7,509 nucleotides of DNA from positions 1 through 7,509 of the forward strand of contig DAOWKM010000123.1 of assembly GCA_030643695.1 (NCBI GenBank), in the 5' to 3' direction. Below, piece by piece: positions 1-4,958 of this stretch; position 1 is the first letter of the stretch; every line of letters begins with the position of its first letter. Under the pieces are notes generated by a model, which was not told the DNA's origin, searched no databases, and saw nothing but the letters and a program-made list of their open reading frames with translations. The DNA is from Dehalococcoidia bacterium (GTDB lineage: Bacteria > Chloroflexota > Dehalococcoidia > Dehalococcoidales > DAOWKM01). The position numbers and the translations under genes are program-made.

Positions 1-96
1 AGCACTCAGAAAATGCATGCTCGCGGTCCACTAGGGGTAAAGGAACTAACCAGCTATAAGTGGATTATCTTTGGTAGCGGGCAGGTGAGACCCTAA
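1..96 (+). CDS. proA: Glutamate-5-semialdehyde dehydrogenase (gamma-glutamyl phosphate reductase), C-terminal end only
   Basis: Frame 1 is open from the window edge to a TAA at 94-96 and gives 31 residues. They contain the signature [20 protein letters not shown], followed by a short tail ending GQVRP. This closely matches the conserved end of ProA (compare [21 protein letters not shown] in E. coli). ProA reduces gamma-glutamyl phosphate to glutamate-5-semialdehyde with NADPH in the cytosolic proline pathway. The catalytic part lies outside the window, so only identity, strand and stop can be given. The stop overlaps the stop of the convergent rph gene (bases 93-96 shared). The fragment is short, but the HARGP block is distinctive; the alternative, chance coding, is unlikely. 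Confidence 0.85.
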   Translation, partial: STQKMHARGPLGVKELTSYKWIIFGSGQVRP

Positions 97-815
97 GGGA
101 ACTCCAGAGCAGCCTGCTGAGCCTGAAATAGTTGCTTGATACCCTTCTCAGCTAAAGAGAGCAAGGAATCAATGGTCTCCTTAGTGAAAGGTTTACCTTC
201 AGCCGTGCCCTGAATCTCAACAAACCTACCCTTACTGGTCATCACCACATTAAAGTCAACCTCAGCGTTACAGTCTTCATCATAGCACAGGTCTAACAGC
301 ATATAGCTATGAAAGATGCCGACGCTGGTAGCAGCCACAGCGCTCTTCAGGGGTATGGATGACAACACCCCGATATTTGCCAGGGTCTGCATGGCTTGAT
401 GCAGAGCTACATAGGAGCCGGTAATAGCCGCTGTTCTGGTGCCACCATCGGCTTGCAGCACATCACAATCTACAATTAGGGTTCTTTCCCCCAGCGCAGT
501 GAGGTCGGTTACTGCCCGCAGCGAGCGCCCGATAAGACGCTGTATTTCCTGACTTCTGCCGGCAATCCTGCCCAGCGATGAATCACGCGGGGTACGGGTG
601 ACAGTAGAGCGAGGTAGCATAGAGTATTCAGCAGTAATCCAGCCGCTACCCTCTCCCCTAAGAAAGCCGGGTACTTTCTCCTCCACGCTAACCGAGCACA
701 GCACTCGTGTCTTCCCTAATTCTATCAGCGCTGAGCCTTCGGCAAAGTTCTGGAACCCGGGTATTATTTTTATCGGTCGCAGCTCATCCCAGGCACGACC
801 ATCAGCCCTTTTCAT
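93..815 (-). CDS. rph: Ribonuclease PH
   Basis: Full-length 240-residue RNase PH, the usual family size. It is a phosphorolytic 3'-5' exoribonuclease that trims the 3' ends of tRNA precursors, using inorganic phosphate and releasing nucleoside diphosphates. Visible family blocks: the MKRADGR start, [14 protein letters not shown] (58-71), the arginine-rich [16 protein letters not shown] stretch (86-101), the phosphate-binding [13 protein letters not shown] loop (121-133), and the acidic cluster [13 protein letters not shown] (179-191) that holds the metal-binding carboxylates. The ATG at 813-815 is preceded on the minus strand by AAGGAAG with 5 bases of spacing, so the start is firm. The gene is monocistronic here. 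It is divergent from the next gene and overlaps proA tail to tail by 4 bases. No defect is seen. Confidence 0.97.
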   Translation of the reverse strand: MKRADGRAWDELRPIKIIPGFQNFAEGSALIELGKTRVLCSVSVEEKVPGFLRGEGSGWITAEYSMLPRSTVTRTPRDSSLGRIAGRSQEIQRLIGRSLRAVTDLTALGERTLIVDCDVLQADGGTRTAAITGSYVALHQAMQTLANIGVLSSIPLKSAVAATSVGIFHSYMLLDLCYDEDCNAEVDFNVVMTSKGRFVEIQGTAEGKPFTKETIDSLLSLAEKGIKQLFQAQQAALEFP

Positions 816-820
816 ATAAT

Positions 821-879
821 CTTCCTTTTTAGTCCTCGATGTATATCTGAGTATAACATTGATAGATGGATAAGAACAA
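821..879 (-). promoter_or_regulatory. rph promoter and ribosome binding site
   Basis: On the minus strand TTGTTC (874-879) and TATACT (850-855) are separated by 18 bases, which fits a sigma-70-type promoter with a good -10 and a weak -35. Transcription would start near 843. The Shine-Dalgarno AAGGAAG lies at 821-827, 5 bases before the rph ATG. The assignment rests on sequence match and position only. Confidence 0.5.
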
Positions 880-940
880 TTTTTTGAGATTATTTATCTA
901 CCTCACCCCCTAGATATTTGTTTAGAACCTACCCCCTTTA

Positions 941-967
941 TCCCCCTCCCTTAATAAGGGAGGGGGA
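941..967. repeat. Long GC-rich palindrome (hairpin 1)
   Basis: This is a 27-base perfect inverted repeat with a single central base: arm TCCCCCTCCCTTA, centre A at 954, arm TAAGGGAGGGGGA. It lies between two divergently transcribed genes, so it is not a terminator for either. Pyrimidine-rich runs (CACCCCC, TACCCCC) sit just before it. It may form a DNA cruciform or mark a small interspersed palindromic element. Confidence 0.75.
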
Positions 968-975
968 AGATTTTA

Positions 976-1001
976 TTAAGAGGGGCTGACGCCCCTCTTA
1001 A
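976..1001. repeat. Second perfect stem-loop (hairpin 2)
   Basis: An 11-bp perfect stem, TTAAGAGGGGC (976-986) and GCCCCTCTTAA (991-1001), flanks a TGAC loop. It follows hairpin 1 after 8 bases and is followed by ACACCCCCTTCTTAAATAA, which partly repeats the arm composition. The pair of hairpins ends about 30 bases before the -10 box of the next gene. Confidence 0.75.
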
Positions 1002-1009
1002 ACACCCCC

Positions 1010-1062
1010 TTCTTAAATAAGCGGCCAAGTTGTATACTCTTACTAAAGTGCTATAAGGAAGG
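1010..1062 (+). promoter_or_regulatory. Promoter and ribosome binding site of the 1070 gene
   Basis: TATACT at 1033-1038 is a good -10 box. A weak -35 (TTCTTA, 1010-1015) lies 17 bases upstream, right behind hairpin 2. AAGGAAGG at 1055-1062 is a strong Shine-Dalgarno, 7 bases before the ATG at 1070. The ribosome binding site is convincing; the promoter is moderate because the -35 is poor. Confidence 0.45.
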
Positions 1063-1069
1063 TTAAGGT

Positions 1070-1573
1070 ATGGAAAGCATATGGAATACGGTTGCTACTA
1101 TTCTAGCTACTGGGCTAGTAATTTGTGGTAGTTACTTCCTCAGAGATTACTTACAACGCAAAGGAGAGGCAAGAGAGGCTAGAAGAAAATACAGGGAGAG
1201 CACTGTCATCCCAATAAGGGGAGCCTTGATGGAAATTCAGAAAAAGCTGGTAATGCGCTCAATGTGGGAATTTGCAAATAAACAGGGTCCATATTCTTTA
1301 GACCGATTGTTCCCTGACCGAGCATCGATGGAAAAGTTAAAAGAAGTTATAGTTCAATCTGAAGAAGCAGATATGATTGAAACGATGACGAAACGATTGC
1401 CTTTAGTTTATCAGATCAGCAATCAGGAAACAAGGGAATTTTTAGAATCTCTGATTTTTAAATTTGCTTACATGACGCAGGAGGAGAAGGACAAACTAAC
1501 TCTTGAAGATTGGCATAAAGAATTCTCTTTAGCATTTCAAAAGCTAGAAGATTTTGTAATATTAGCTGACTAA
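1070..1573 (+). CDS. Membrane-anchored protein of unknown function
   Basis: I do not recognise this 167-residue protein. A single hydrophobic segment at about residues 4-24 (IWNTVATILATGLVICGSYFL) is followed at once by a basic, charged stretch (residues 25-43, with many R and K). This predicts an N-terminal anchor with the remaining ~140 residues in the cytoplasm by the positive-inside rule. The cytoplasmic part is helical in character and charged, without evident catalytic motifs, and contains only one cysteine (C19, inside the membrane segment). The start is supported by AAGGAAGG 7 bases upstream. It is the only complete gene between the hairpins and the tRNA. Its AT-rich codon use (many AAA, GAA, TTA, ATT) differs from that of rph and the MFS gene and may mean horizontal acquisition. 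Coding status is likely because of length and ribosome binding site; function is unknown. Confidence 0.7.
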   Translation: MESIWNTVATILATGLVICGSYFLRDYLQRKGEAREARRKYRESTVIPIRGALMEIQKKLVMRSMWEFANKQGPYSLDRLFPDRASMEKLKEVIVQSEEADMIETMTKRLPLVYQISNQETREFLESLIFKFAYMTQEEKDKLTLEDWHKEFSLAFQKLEDFVILAD

Positions 1574-1589
1574 GGGATTAAAATAGGTT

Positions 1590-1706
1590 ATGGTGAATAT
1601 CAGCCCTGAAATTATCGGCCTGATAGATGAAATCAGGAATGACAAGGTTCATGGCGCTAGCCAGTTGGCAAGGCAGACAGTGAAGGTATTAAAGGTTGCC
1701 GCCTGA
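1590..1706 (+). pseudogene. N-terminal remnant of an eIF-2B/ribose-1,5-bisphosphate isomerase-like gene
   Basis: An ATG at 1590 opens 38 codons ending in TGA (1704-1706). The peptide contains LIDEIRNDKVHGASQLARQ, then VKVLKVAA. This resembles the first helices of eIF-2B alpha-like proteins (the family of ribose-1,5-bisphosphate isomerase and methylthioribose-1-phosphate isomerase), where an I-x-x-D-x-x-x-G-A/S-x-x-L-A pattern precedes the long A-A-E helix. The reading breaks just where the family would continue, and only ~28 bases separate it from the 3' end of the tRNA gene. The Shine-Dalgarno is poor. I therefore read it as the surviving 5' end of a deleted gene. A genuine 38-residue small protein is the alternative. 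The family assignment is from memory of the motif, not a search. Confidence 0.45.
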
Positions 1707-1734
1707 GGTTAGGGTTAAAAACAAATATAACAAC

Positions 1735-1810
1735 TGGTGCCCCCAAGCGAATTCGAATCGCTGTTACCGGCTTGAAAGGCCGATGTCCTAGACCTCTAGA
1801 CGATGGGGGC
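1735..1810 (-). tRNA. tRNA-Glu (anticodon UUC), with encoded CCA
   Basis: Read on the minus strand, the 76 bases fold into a complete cloverleaf. The acceptor stem is GCCCCCA with TGGGGGC, the discriminator is A, and CCA is encoded at 1735-1737. The D-arm holds TCGTCTAGAGG. The anticodon stem TCGGC/GCCGG (one T-G wobble) encloses the loop CTTTCAA, giving anticodon TTC. The variable region is TAAC. The T-arm AGCGA/TCGCT encloses TTCGAAT. The length and the GTCTAGAGG and CTTTCA blocks match bacterial tRNA-Glu. It decodes GAA/GAG and supplies glutamyl-tRNA to translation and possibly to tetrapyrrole synthesis. It stands alone, divergent from the VTT-domain gene, with the eIF-2B-like remnant just past its 3' end. 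Confidence 0.97.
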
Positions 1811-1820
1811 ACACTAGCAC

Positions 1821-1849
1821 AGTATAGCAGAGGCAGAGCCAGCCGACAA
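1821..1849 (-). promoter_or_regulatory. tRNA-Glu promoter
   Basis: On the minus strand TTGTCG (1844-1849) and TATACT (1821-1826) are spaced by exactly 17 bases. The mature tRNA begins 10 bases after the -10 box, so the 5' leader would be only a few bases. Spacing and position make this the most convincing promoter in the window together with that of the radical SAM operon. Confidence 0.7.
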
Positions 1850-1885
1850 CACGAGCCCCTTCCCATCATCTCTTTTCACCTAATG

Positions 1886-1894
1886 TGCTACAAT
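1886..1894 (+). promoter_or_regulatory. Possible extended -10 promoter of the VTT-domain gene
   Basis: TGCTACAAT is an extended -10 (TG-n-TACAAT) with no recognisable -35. Initiation near 1901 would leave a leader of only about 8 bases before the ATG at 1909. This explains the absence of a Shine-Dalgarno and argues against using the upstream GTG at 1885, which would lie partly inside the promoter. Confidence 0.35.
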
Positions 1895-1908
1895 ATCGCC
1901 AAGACAAA

Positions 1909-2511
1909 ATGGATAAAATGGTTAGTCAGGATAAGCCGGCTGGAGTTAAAAAAGGGGGGCGACTACGAAACAAACTCCTTCCCCTATTGATACTGCTCAT
2001 TGTCATCGCTATTACGGTTGGCATCTTCTACTTTTACCAACACTACCCCACTAGGGTTGACCAACTGAAAGCCTACGGCTATTTGGGTGCCTTCCTTATC
2101 AGCCTGACCCTCAATGGCACTGTCATCTTACCGGCGGGCAGTATCCTAATAATTTCCGCACTGGGGGCTCTACTTCCGTCACCTATTGTAGTCGGGTTAG
2201 CTGGCGGGGCTGGAGCAGCTATCGGTGAGATAACCGGCTACATGGCAGGCTATAGCGGGCGTGGAATTGCCGAAAAAGGTCAGATGTATAGCCGAGTGGA
2301 GGGCTGGGTGAGAAGATGGGGAGCTTTGATTATCTTTATCTTCTCACTGGTGCCCTTGATTTTTGACTTAGTCGGCATAGTTGCCGGTGTCCTTCGCTTC
2401 CCCTTCTGGAAGTTCCTGCTGGTATGCTGGCTAGGCAGAACTATACTATATATCATCGCCGCACTAGCTGGAGCCTGGGGCTGGGAAGTAATACTACGCT
2501 TCCTTAGCTAG
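1909..2511 (+). CDS. VTT/DedA-type (SNARE-associated) integral membrane protein
   Basis: From the ATG at 1909 the protein has 200 residues. After a basic N-terminus (12-22) comes a membrane segment (about 23-43). The VTT-domain core follows: AYGYLGAFLISLTLNGTVILPAG (55-77), a glycine-rich re-entrant region GLAGGAGAAIGEITGYMAG (96-114) corresponding to the family's G-x-x-G-[DE]-x-x-x-Y motif, then GWVRRWGALIIFIFSLVP (132-149) and GIVAGVLRFPFWKF (156-169), and a last helix at 178-197. DedA-family proteins are membrane proteins tied to proton-motive force and lipid (undecaprenyl-phosphate) transport. The arginine of the usual R-x-x-P-x-x-R motif is absent (SLVPLIFD), so this belongs to a divergent subgroup and lipid flipping should not be assumed. 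No good Shine-Dalgarno is visible; starts at GTG 1885 or ATG 1918 are possible. Its stop overlaps the convergent MFS gene. Confidence 0.85.
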   Translation: MDKMVSQDKPAGVKKGGRLRNKLLPLLILLIVIAITVGIFYFYQHYPTRVDQLKAYGYLGAFLISLTLNGTVILPAGSILIISALGALLPSPIVVGLAGGAGAAIGEITGYMAGYSGRGIAEKGQMYSRVEGWVRRWGALIIFIFSLVPLIFDLVGIVAGVLRFPFWKFLLVCWLGRTILYIIAALAGAWGWEVILRFLS

Positions 2512-3788
2512 CCCCGCTCCTTAATCTTTATTACCATCAGTGAACCAATCAGAAAACAGACAAAACAAGCCAAAAGCATAACTGAGTAGCCCAAGTTAGG
2601 GCTACGAGCATTGAAGAAATCAATCACTGGCCCAATGAGACGCCCCAAGGCGCCACCTCCAGCTATAACTAGATTGGCAAGCCCAAGGTATCTTGCCTCC
2701 TCACCCTTACCGACTAAATCCGTAGCCAGAGCCCACTGAGAACTCATCCAAGCCCCGTTAGAAATTCCGAGAAGGGCACCGCAGAGCATTATATGTATAT
2801 AAGTCTGGGAGAAAAATAGCACCGCCACCCCTAAAGCGCTAAGCAAACAGGCAGGAATCATAACCAGCTTGCGTCCTACCCGGTCAGATAAACGCCCGGC
2901 AGGATAAACCGTAGCTATCAAACAAATGCCAACCACCATTATAAGGTCAGCGCATGTTGCCGCTGGATTGACTATACCAACCACATCCCTGAGATAATAT
3001 AGAGCAAAGGTCATCAGGATAGCCCCCGGGGTAAAGACAAACAGGCAGGCTACCAGAAAGAGTATAAAGTTACGGTTTGCCCTAACATCAATCTTGAAAC
3101 TTTTATACAGCGATGGCAATAAGGGTAGCTGGGAACCAGCCCCGGGTCGCTCTTTAACCATCAGAACAGTAGCCAGCATCGCCCCCAACAGGACAATAGC
3201 CAGCGCCCCTAAACCTAGCCATAACCAGTAGTCTCCCTCACCAGCAGAATAATGACCCATAAAGCGACCTACCACCGCCACCAAGGCAACACCACCGACA
3301 ACATTGAGTAGACCCCTCACCCCCGAAGCTCGCCCCCTCTTTCCCTCAGGTACCAGGTCAGGAATAAATGCCTGGAATGGTGCCTGTGCCGTATTAGTGC
3401 TGATTTGCATCAGGCAATAAATAATGAAGATAGCCACATAACTACCACCAAAGCCTATTCCAGGGAGGAATAGCAAAGCTAACATAGTGCCTAGCAAGAT
3501 GTAGGGTCGCCGCCGTCCCCAGCTAAAGCCAGAGCGGTCGCTAATCGCTCCAGCCATCGGCTGAGTAGCCATAGCTATCACGGCACCGGCAAAGGTAAGG
3601 AGACCAAGATAGGTATTCTTCTGCGCCTCAGCAACAAAGTCCAGCAACCGCACCTGGAGAATAATGGTATGTAAGCTACTCCAAAGGGCAGACAAACCAA
3701 AGCCCAAAATAGTAATCTTGACATAATCGGCTAAGCCAAATCTCTCTGGGCTGATGTCCATGCCACTGCTGCTTGCCACTTTTCTCAT
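2508..3788 (-). CDS. MFS transporter, GPH/SLC45 (sucrose-transporter-like) type
   Basis: This is a 426-residue, probably 12-helix major facilitator protein. The cytoplasmic loop between helices 2 and 3 has the motif A variant GAISDRSGFSWGRRRP (80-95), whose D-R-x(5)-GRRRP form resembles the SLC45/sucrose transporter and GPH groups. The matching loop of the second half has GRLSDRVGRK (298-307). DLVPEGKRGRASG (144-156) follows helix 4, and a central linker rich in charged and proline residues lies at 211-240. The substrate cannot be told from sequence; a sugar or glycoside is the family default. I chose the ATG at 3786-3788. The frame stays open to a TTG at 3839, which would add 17 hydrophobic residues, but neither has a clear Shine-Dalgarno. 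The gene is divergent from the radical SAM operon and shares its promoter region, hinting at a common role. Confidence 0.88.
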   Translation of the reverse strand: MRKVASSSGMDISPERFGLADYVKITILGFGLSALWSSLHTIILQVRLLDFVAEAQKNTYLGLLTFAGAVIAMATQPMAGAISDRSGFSWGRRRPYILLGTMLALLFLPGIGFGGSYVAIFIIYCLMQISTNTAQAPFQAFIPDLVPEGKRGRASGVRGLLNVVGGVALVAVVGRFMGHYSAGEGDYWLWLGLGALAIVLLGAMLATVLMVKERPGAGSQLPLLPSLYKSFKIDVRANRNFILFLVACLFVFTPGAILMTFALYYLRDVVGIVNPAATCADLIMVVGICLIATVYPAGRLSDRVGRKLVMIPACLLSALGVAVLFFSQTYIHIMLCGALLGISNGAWMSSQWALATDLVGKGEEARYLGLANLVIAGGGALGRLIGPVIDFFNARSPNLGYSVMLLACFVCFLIGSLMVIKIKERG

Positions 3789-3852
3789 TATAGTTATGGT
3801 AAAGGATAACAGAGATATAGCCAGTAGACAACATTCCAAACTGGAAGCTAGA

Positions 3853-3881
3853 TTGATTTTACCCCTAGTATCAGATATACT
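3853..3881 (+). promoter_or_regulatory. Promoter of the radical SAM-DUF1464 operon
   Basis: TTGATT (3853-3858) and TATACT (3876-3881) are spaced by exactly 17 bases, predicting a start near 3888 and a leader of about 34 bases. The -10 forms the right half of a small dyad, AGTAT-N5-ATACT (3867-3881), whose left half lies in the opposing MFS promoter. It could be an operator, or just a by-product of two facing -10 boxes. Confidence 0.6.
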
Positions 3882-3894
3882 GCCTTAAGGTCAA
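3867..3894 (-). promoter_or_regulatory. Possible MFS transporter promoter, interlocked with the operon promoter
   Basis: On the minus strand TTGACC (3889-3894) and GATACT (3867-3872) are 16 bases apart. The -35 is 5 of 6 to consensus and the -10 is 4 of 6. It overlaps the opposite-strand promoter almost completely, so RNA polymerase could not occupy both at once. Weaker than its partner. Confidence 0.4.
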
Positions 3895-3910
3895 GGGCAA
3901 AAATCTAGAG

Positions 3911-3915
3911 GGAGG
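3911..3915 (+). promoter_or_regulatory. Ribosome binding site that fixes a TTG start
   Basis: GGAGG, inside AGAGGGAGG, lies 6 bases before the TTG at 3922. No ATG or GTG in frame near the N-terminus is equally well placed before the conserved DWAVTGKCNLSC block, so this site decides the unusual TTG start of the radical SAM gene. Confidence 0.8.
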
Positions 3916-3921
3916 TTATTC

Positions 3922-4956
3922 TTGTCTGAAAGTCAATCTCCCCATCTTGTAGATTGGGCAGTAACAGGGAAATGTAATCTGAGCTGTAGGCACTGTCGGG
4001 GCATGATTGGAGAAGACCTCACAACTGAGAGAGCCAAAAAGCTCGCTGTTGAGATAGCTGAGCTGAAACCTAATTGGGTCATTATTGAAGGGGGGGAGCC
4101 ACTCCTTCGGGAAGACCTATTTGAGTTATTAGAGCTAATGCGGCAAAGACAGCTTGAGGTTCACCTGATTACCAACGGCATGCTGCTAACTCCCGAGGTG
4201 ATTACCACCCTAAAGCAGCTAGGGGTGAAGGTAATGATAAGTATTGATGGTGCTACCCCGGAAACCTACGAGGCAGTAAGGAGAGGTGCTAGCTTTGAAC
4301 GAGTGGTGCAAGCGGCTCGCGCTTGCGTCAGGGACAGGCTCCTAGAGGCGATAAATTTCACCATTATGAAACGGAATTACCTTGAAATACCAGGGATTTT
4401 GGAACTAGCTGTGTCAATTAGGGTAAAGCGGGTGACGTTTATTGGACTCAAGCCATGCCAAGACTACCGTAACGAGCTTCTTTCTCCTCAGGAGTATGGG
4501 GAGGCTATAAAGCTTGCCTGCCAAGGGGCGTTGAAGACAGGGATTGAGTTCTTCTTTGATGAGCCGTTCTTTTGGGCTACAGTTAAGGAGTGGAAGCTTC
4601 TGGCTCAGGTGCCAGCGGAGGGTGCCGGGATTTTATTCCCGGTAACTACGGCATGCATTTTTGGTGACTATCTCTTCATTGAACCTAATGGCGAAGTAAA
4701 ACCCTGCAGTTTTGCCCCCATGGTTTTGGGTAATGTTAAGGAGAAGCCCCTCGACAAAATATGGGGTGAGGCACTTTCCTCTCCCCTAATTCACCAGATT
4801 AAAGACCCGAAAAGCCGAACTGGATACTGTCAGAGTTGCCAATATCTAGAAGACTGTAAGGGGTGTCGCTCCAGAACCTTCGTCCTCACCGGAGACTGGT
4901 TTTCTTCAGACCCTGTCTGTCCTTTAAGTCTTAAATTAGCCGTCAAAGAGGGTTAG
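3922..4956 (+). CDS. Radical SAM/SPASM domain enzyme
   Basis: The protein has 344 residues with a TTG start. It opens directly into the radical SAM core: the cluster motif C-N-L-S-C-R-H-C (C18, C22, C25) binds the 4Fe-4S cluster that cleaves S-adenosylmethionine; GGEP (57-60) contacts SAM; ISIDG (106-110) follows strand 4. The C-terminal SPASM domain has seven cysteines in the expected order: C245, G257-x4-C262, C303-x2-C306, C312-x2-C315 and C333, enough for two auxiliary clusters. Such enzymes mature peptides (RiPPs, anaerobic sulfatases) or modify haem and cofactor precursors (AhbD/NirJ-like). No small precursor peptide is visible beside it, so the substrate is open. It is the first gene of an operon, 2 bases ahead of the DUF1464 gene, whose ribosome binding site lies in its 3' end. 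The domain call is very sure; the specific function is not. Confidence 0.93.
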   Translation: MSESQSPHLVDWAVTGKCNLSCRHCRGMIGEDLTTERAKKLAVEIAELKPNWVIIEGGEPLLREDLFELLELMRQRQLEVHLITNGMLLTPEVITTLKQLGVKVMISIDGATPETYEAVRRGASFERVVQAARACVRDRLLEAINFTIMKRNYLEIPGILELAVSIRVKRVTFIGLKPCQDYRNELLSPQEYGEAIKLACQGALKTGIEFFFDEPFFWATVKEWKLLAQVPAEGAGILFPVTTACIFGDYLFIEPNGEVKPCSFAPMVLGNVKEKPLDKIWGEALSSPLIHQIKDPKSRTGYCQSCQYLEDCKGCRSRTFVLTGDWFSSDPVCPLSLKLAVKEG

Positions 4957-4958
4957 AA

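Noticed and set aside
598..819. Plus-strand frame opposite rph
   Set aside because: A shadow of the rph coding sequence without its own motifs or ribosome binding site.
941..1001. Hairpins as rho-independent terminators
   Set aside because: No gene ends here on either strand; both neighbours are transcribed away from the hairpins.
1885..1908. GTG start at 1885 for the VTT-domain gene
   Set aside because: It overlaps the probable extended -10 box and has no ribosome binding site; ATG 1909 is more plausible, though not proven.
1657..1990. Frames on both strands across the tRNA gene (1657-1869 minus and 1772-1990 plus)
   Set aside because: They run through the tRNA-Glu gene or the VTT coding sequence and give low-complexity peptides of no known kind.
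3789..3839. TTG start at 3839 for the MFS gene
   Set aside because: It adds 17 residues with no Shine-Dalgarno; the ATG at 3788 gives a normal MFS N-terminus before the first helix.
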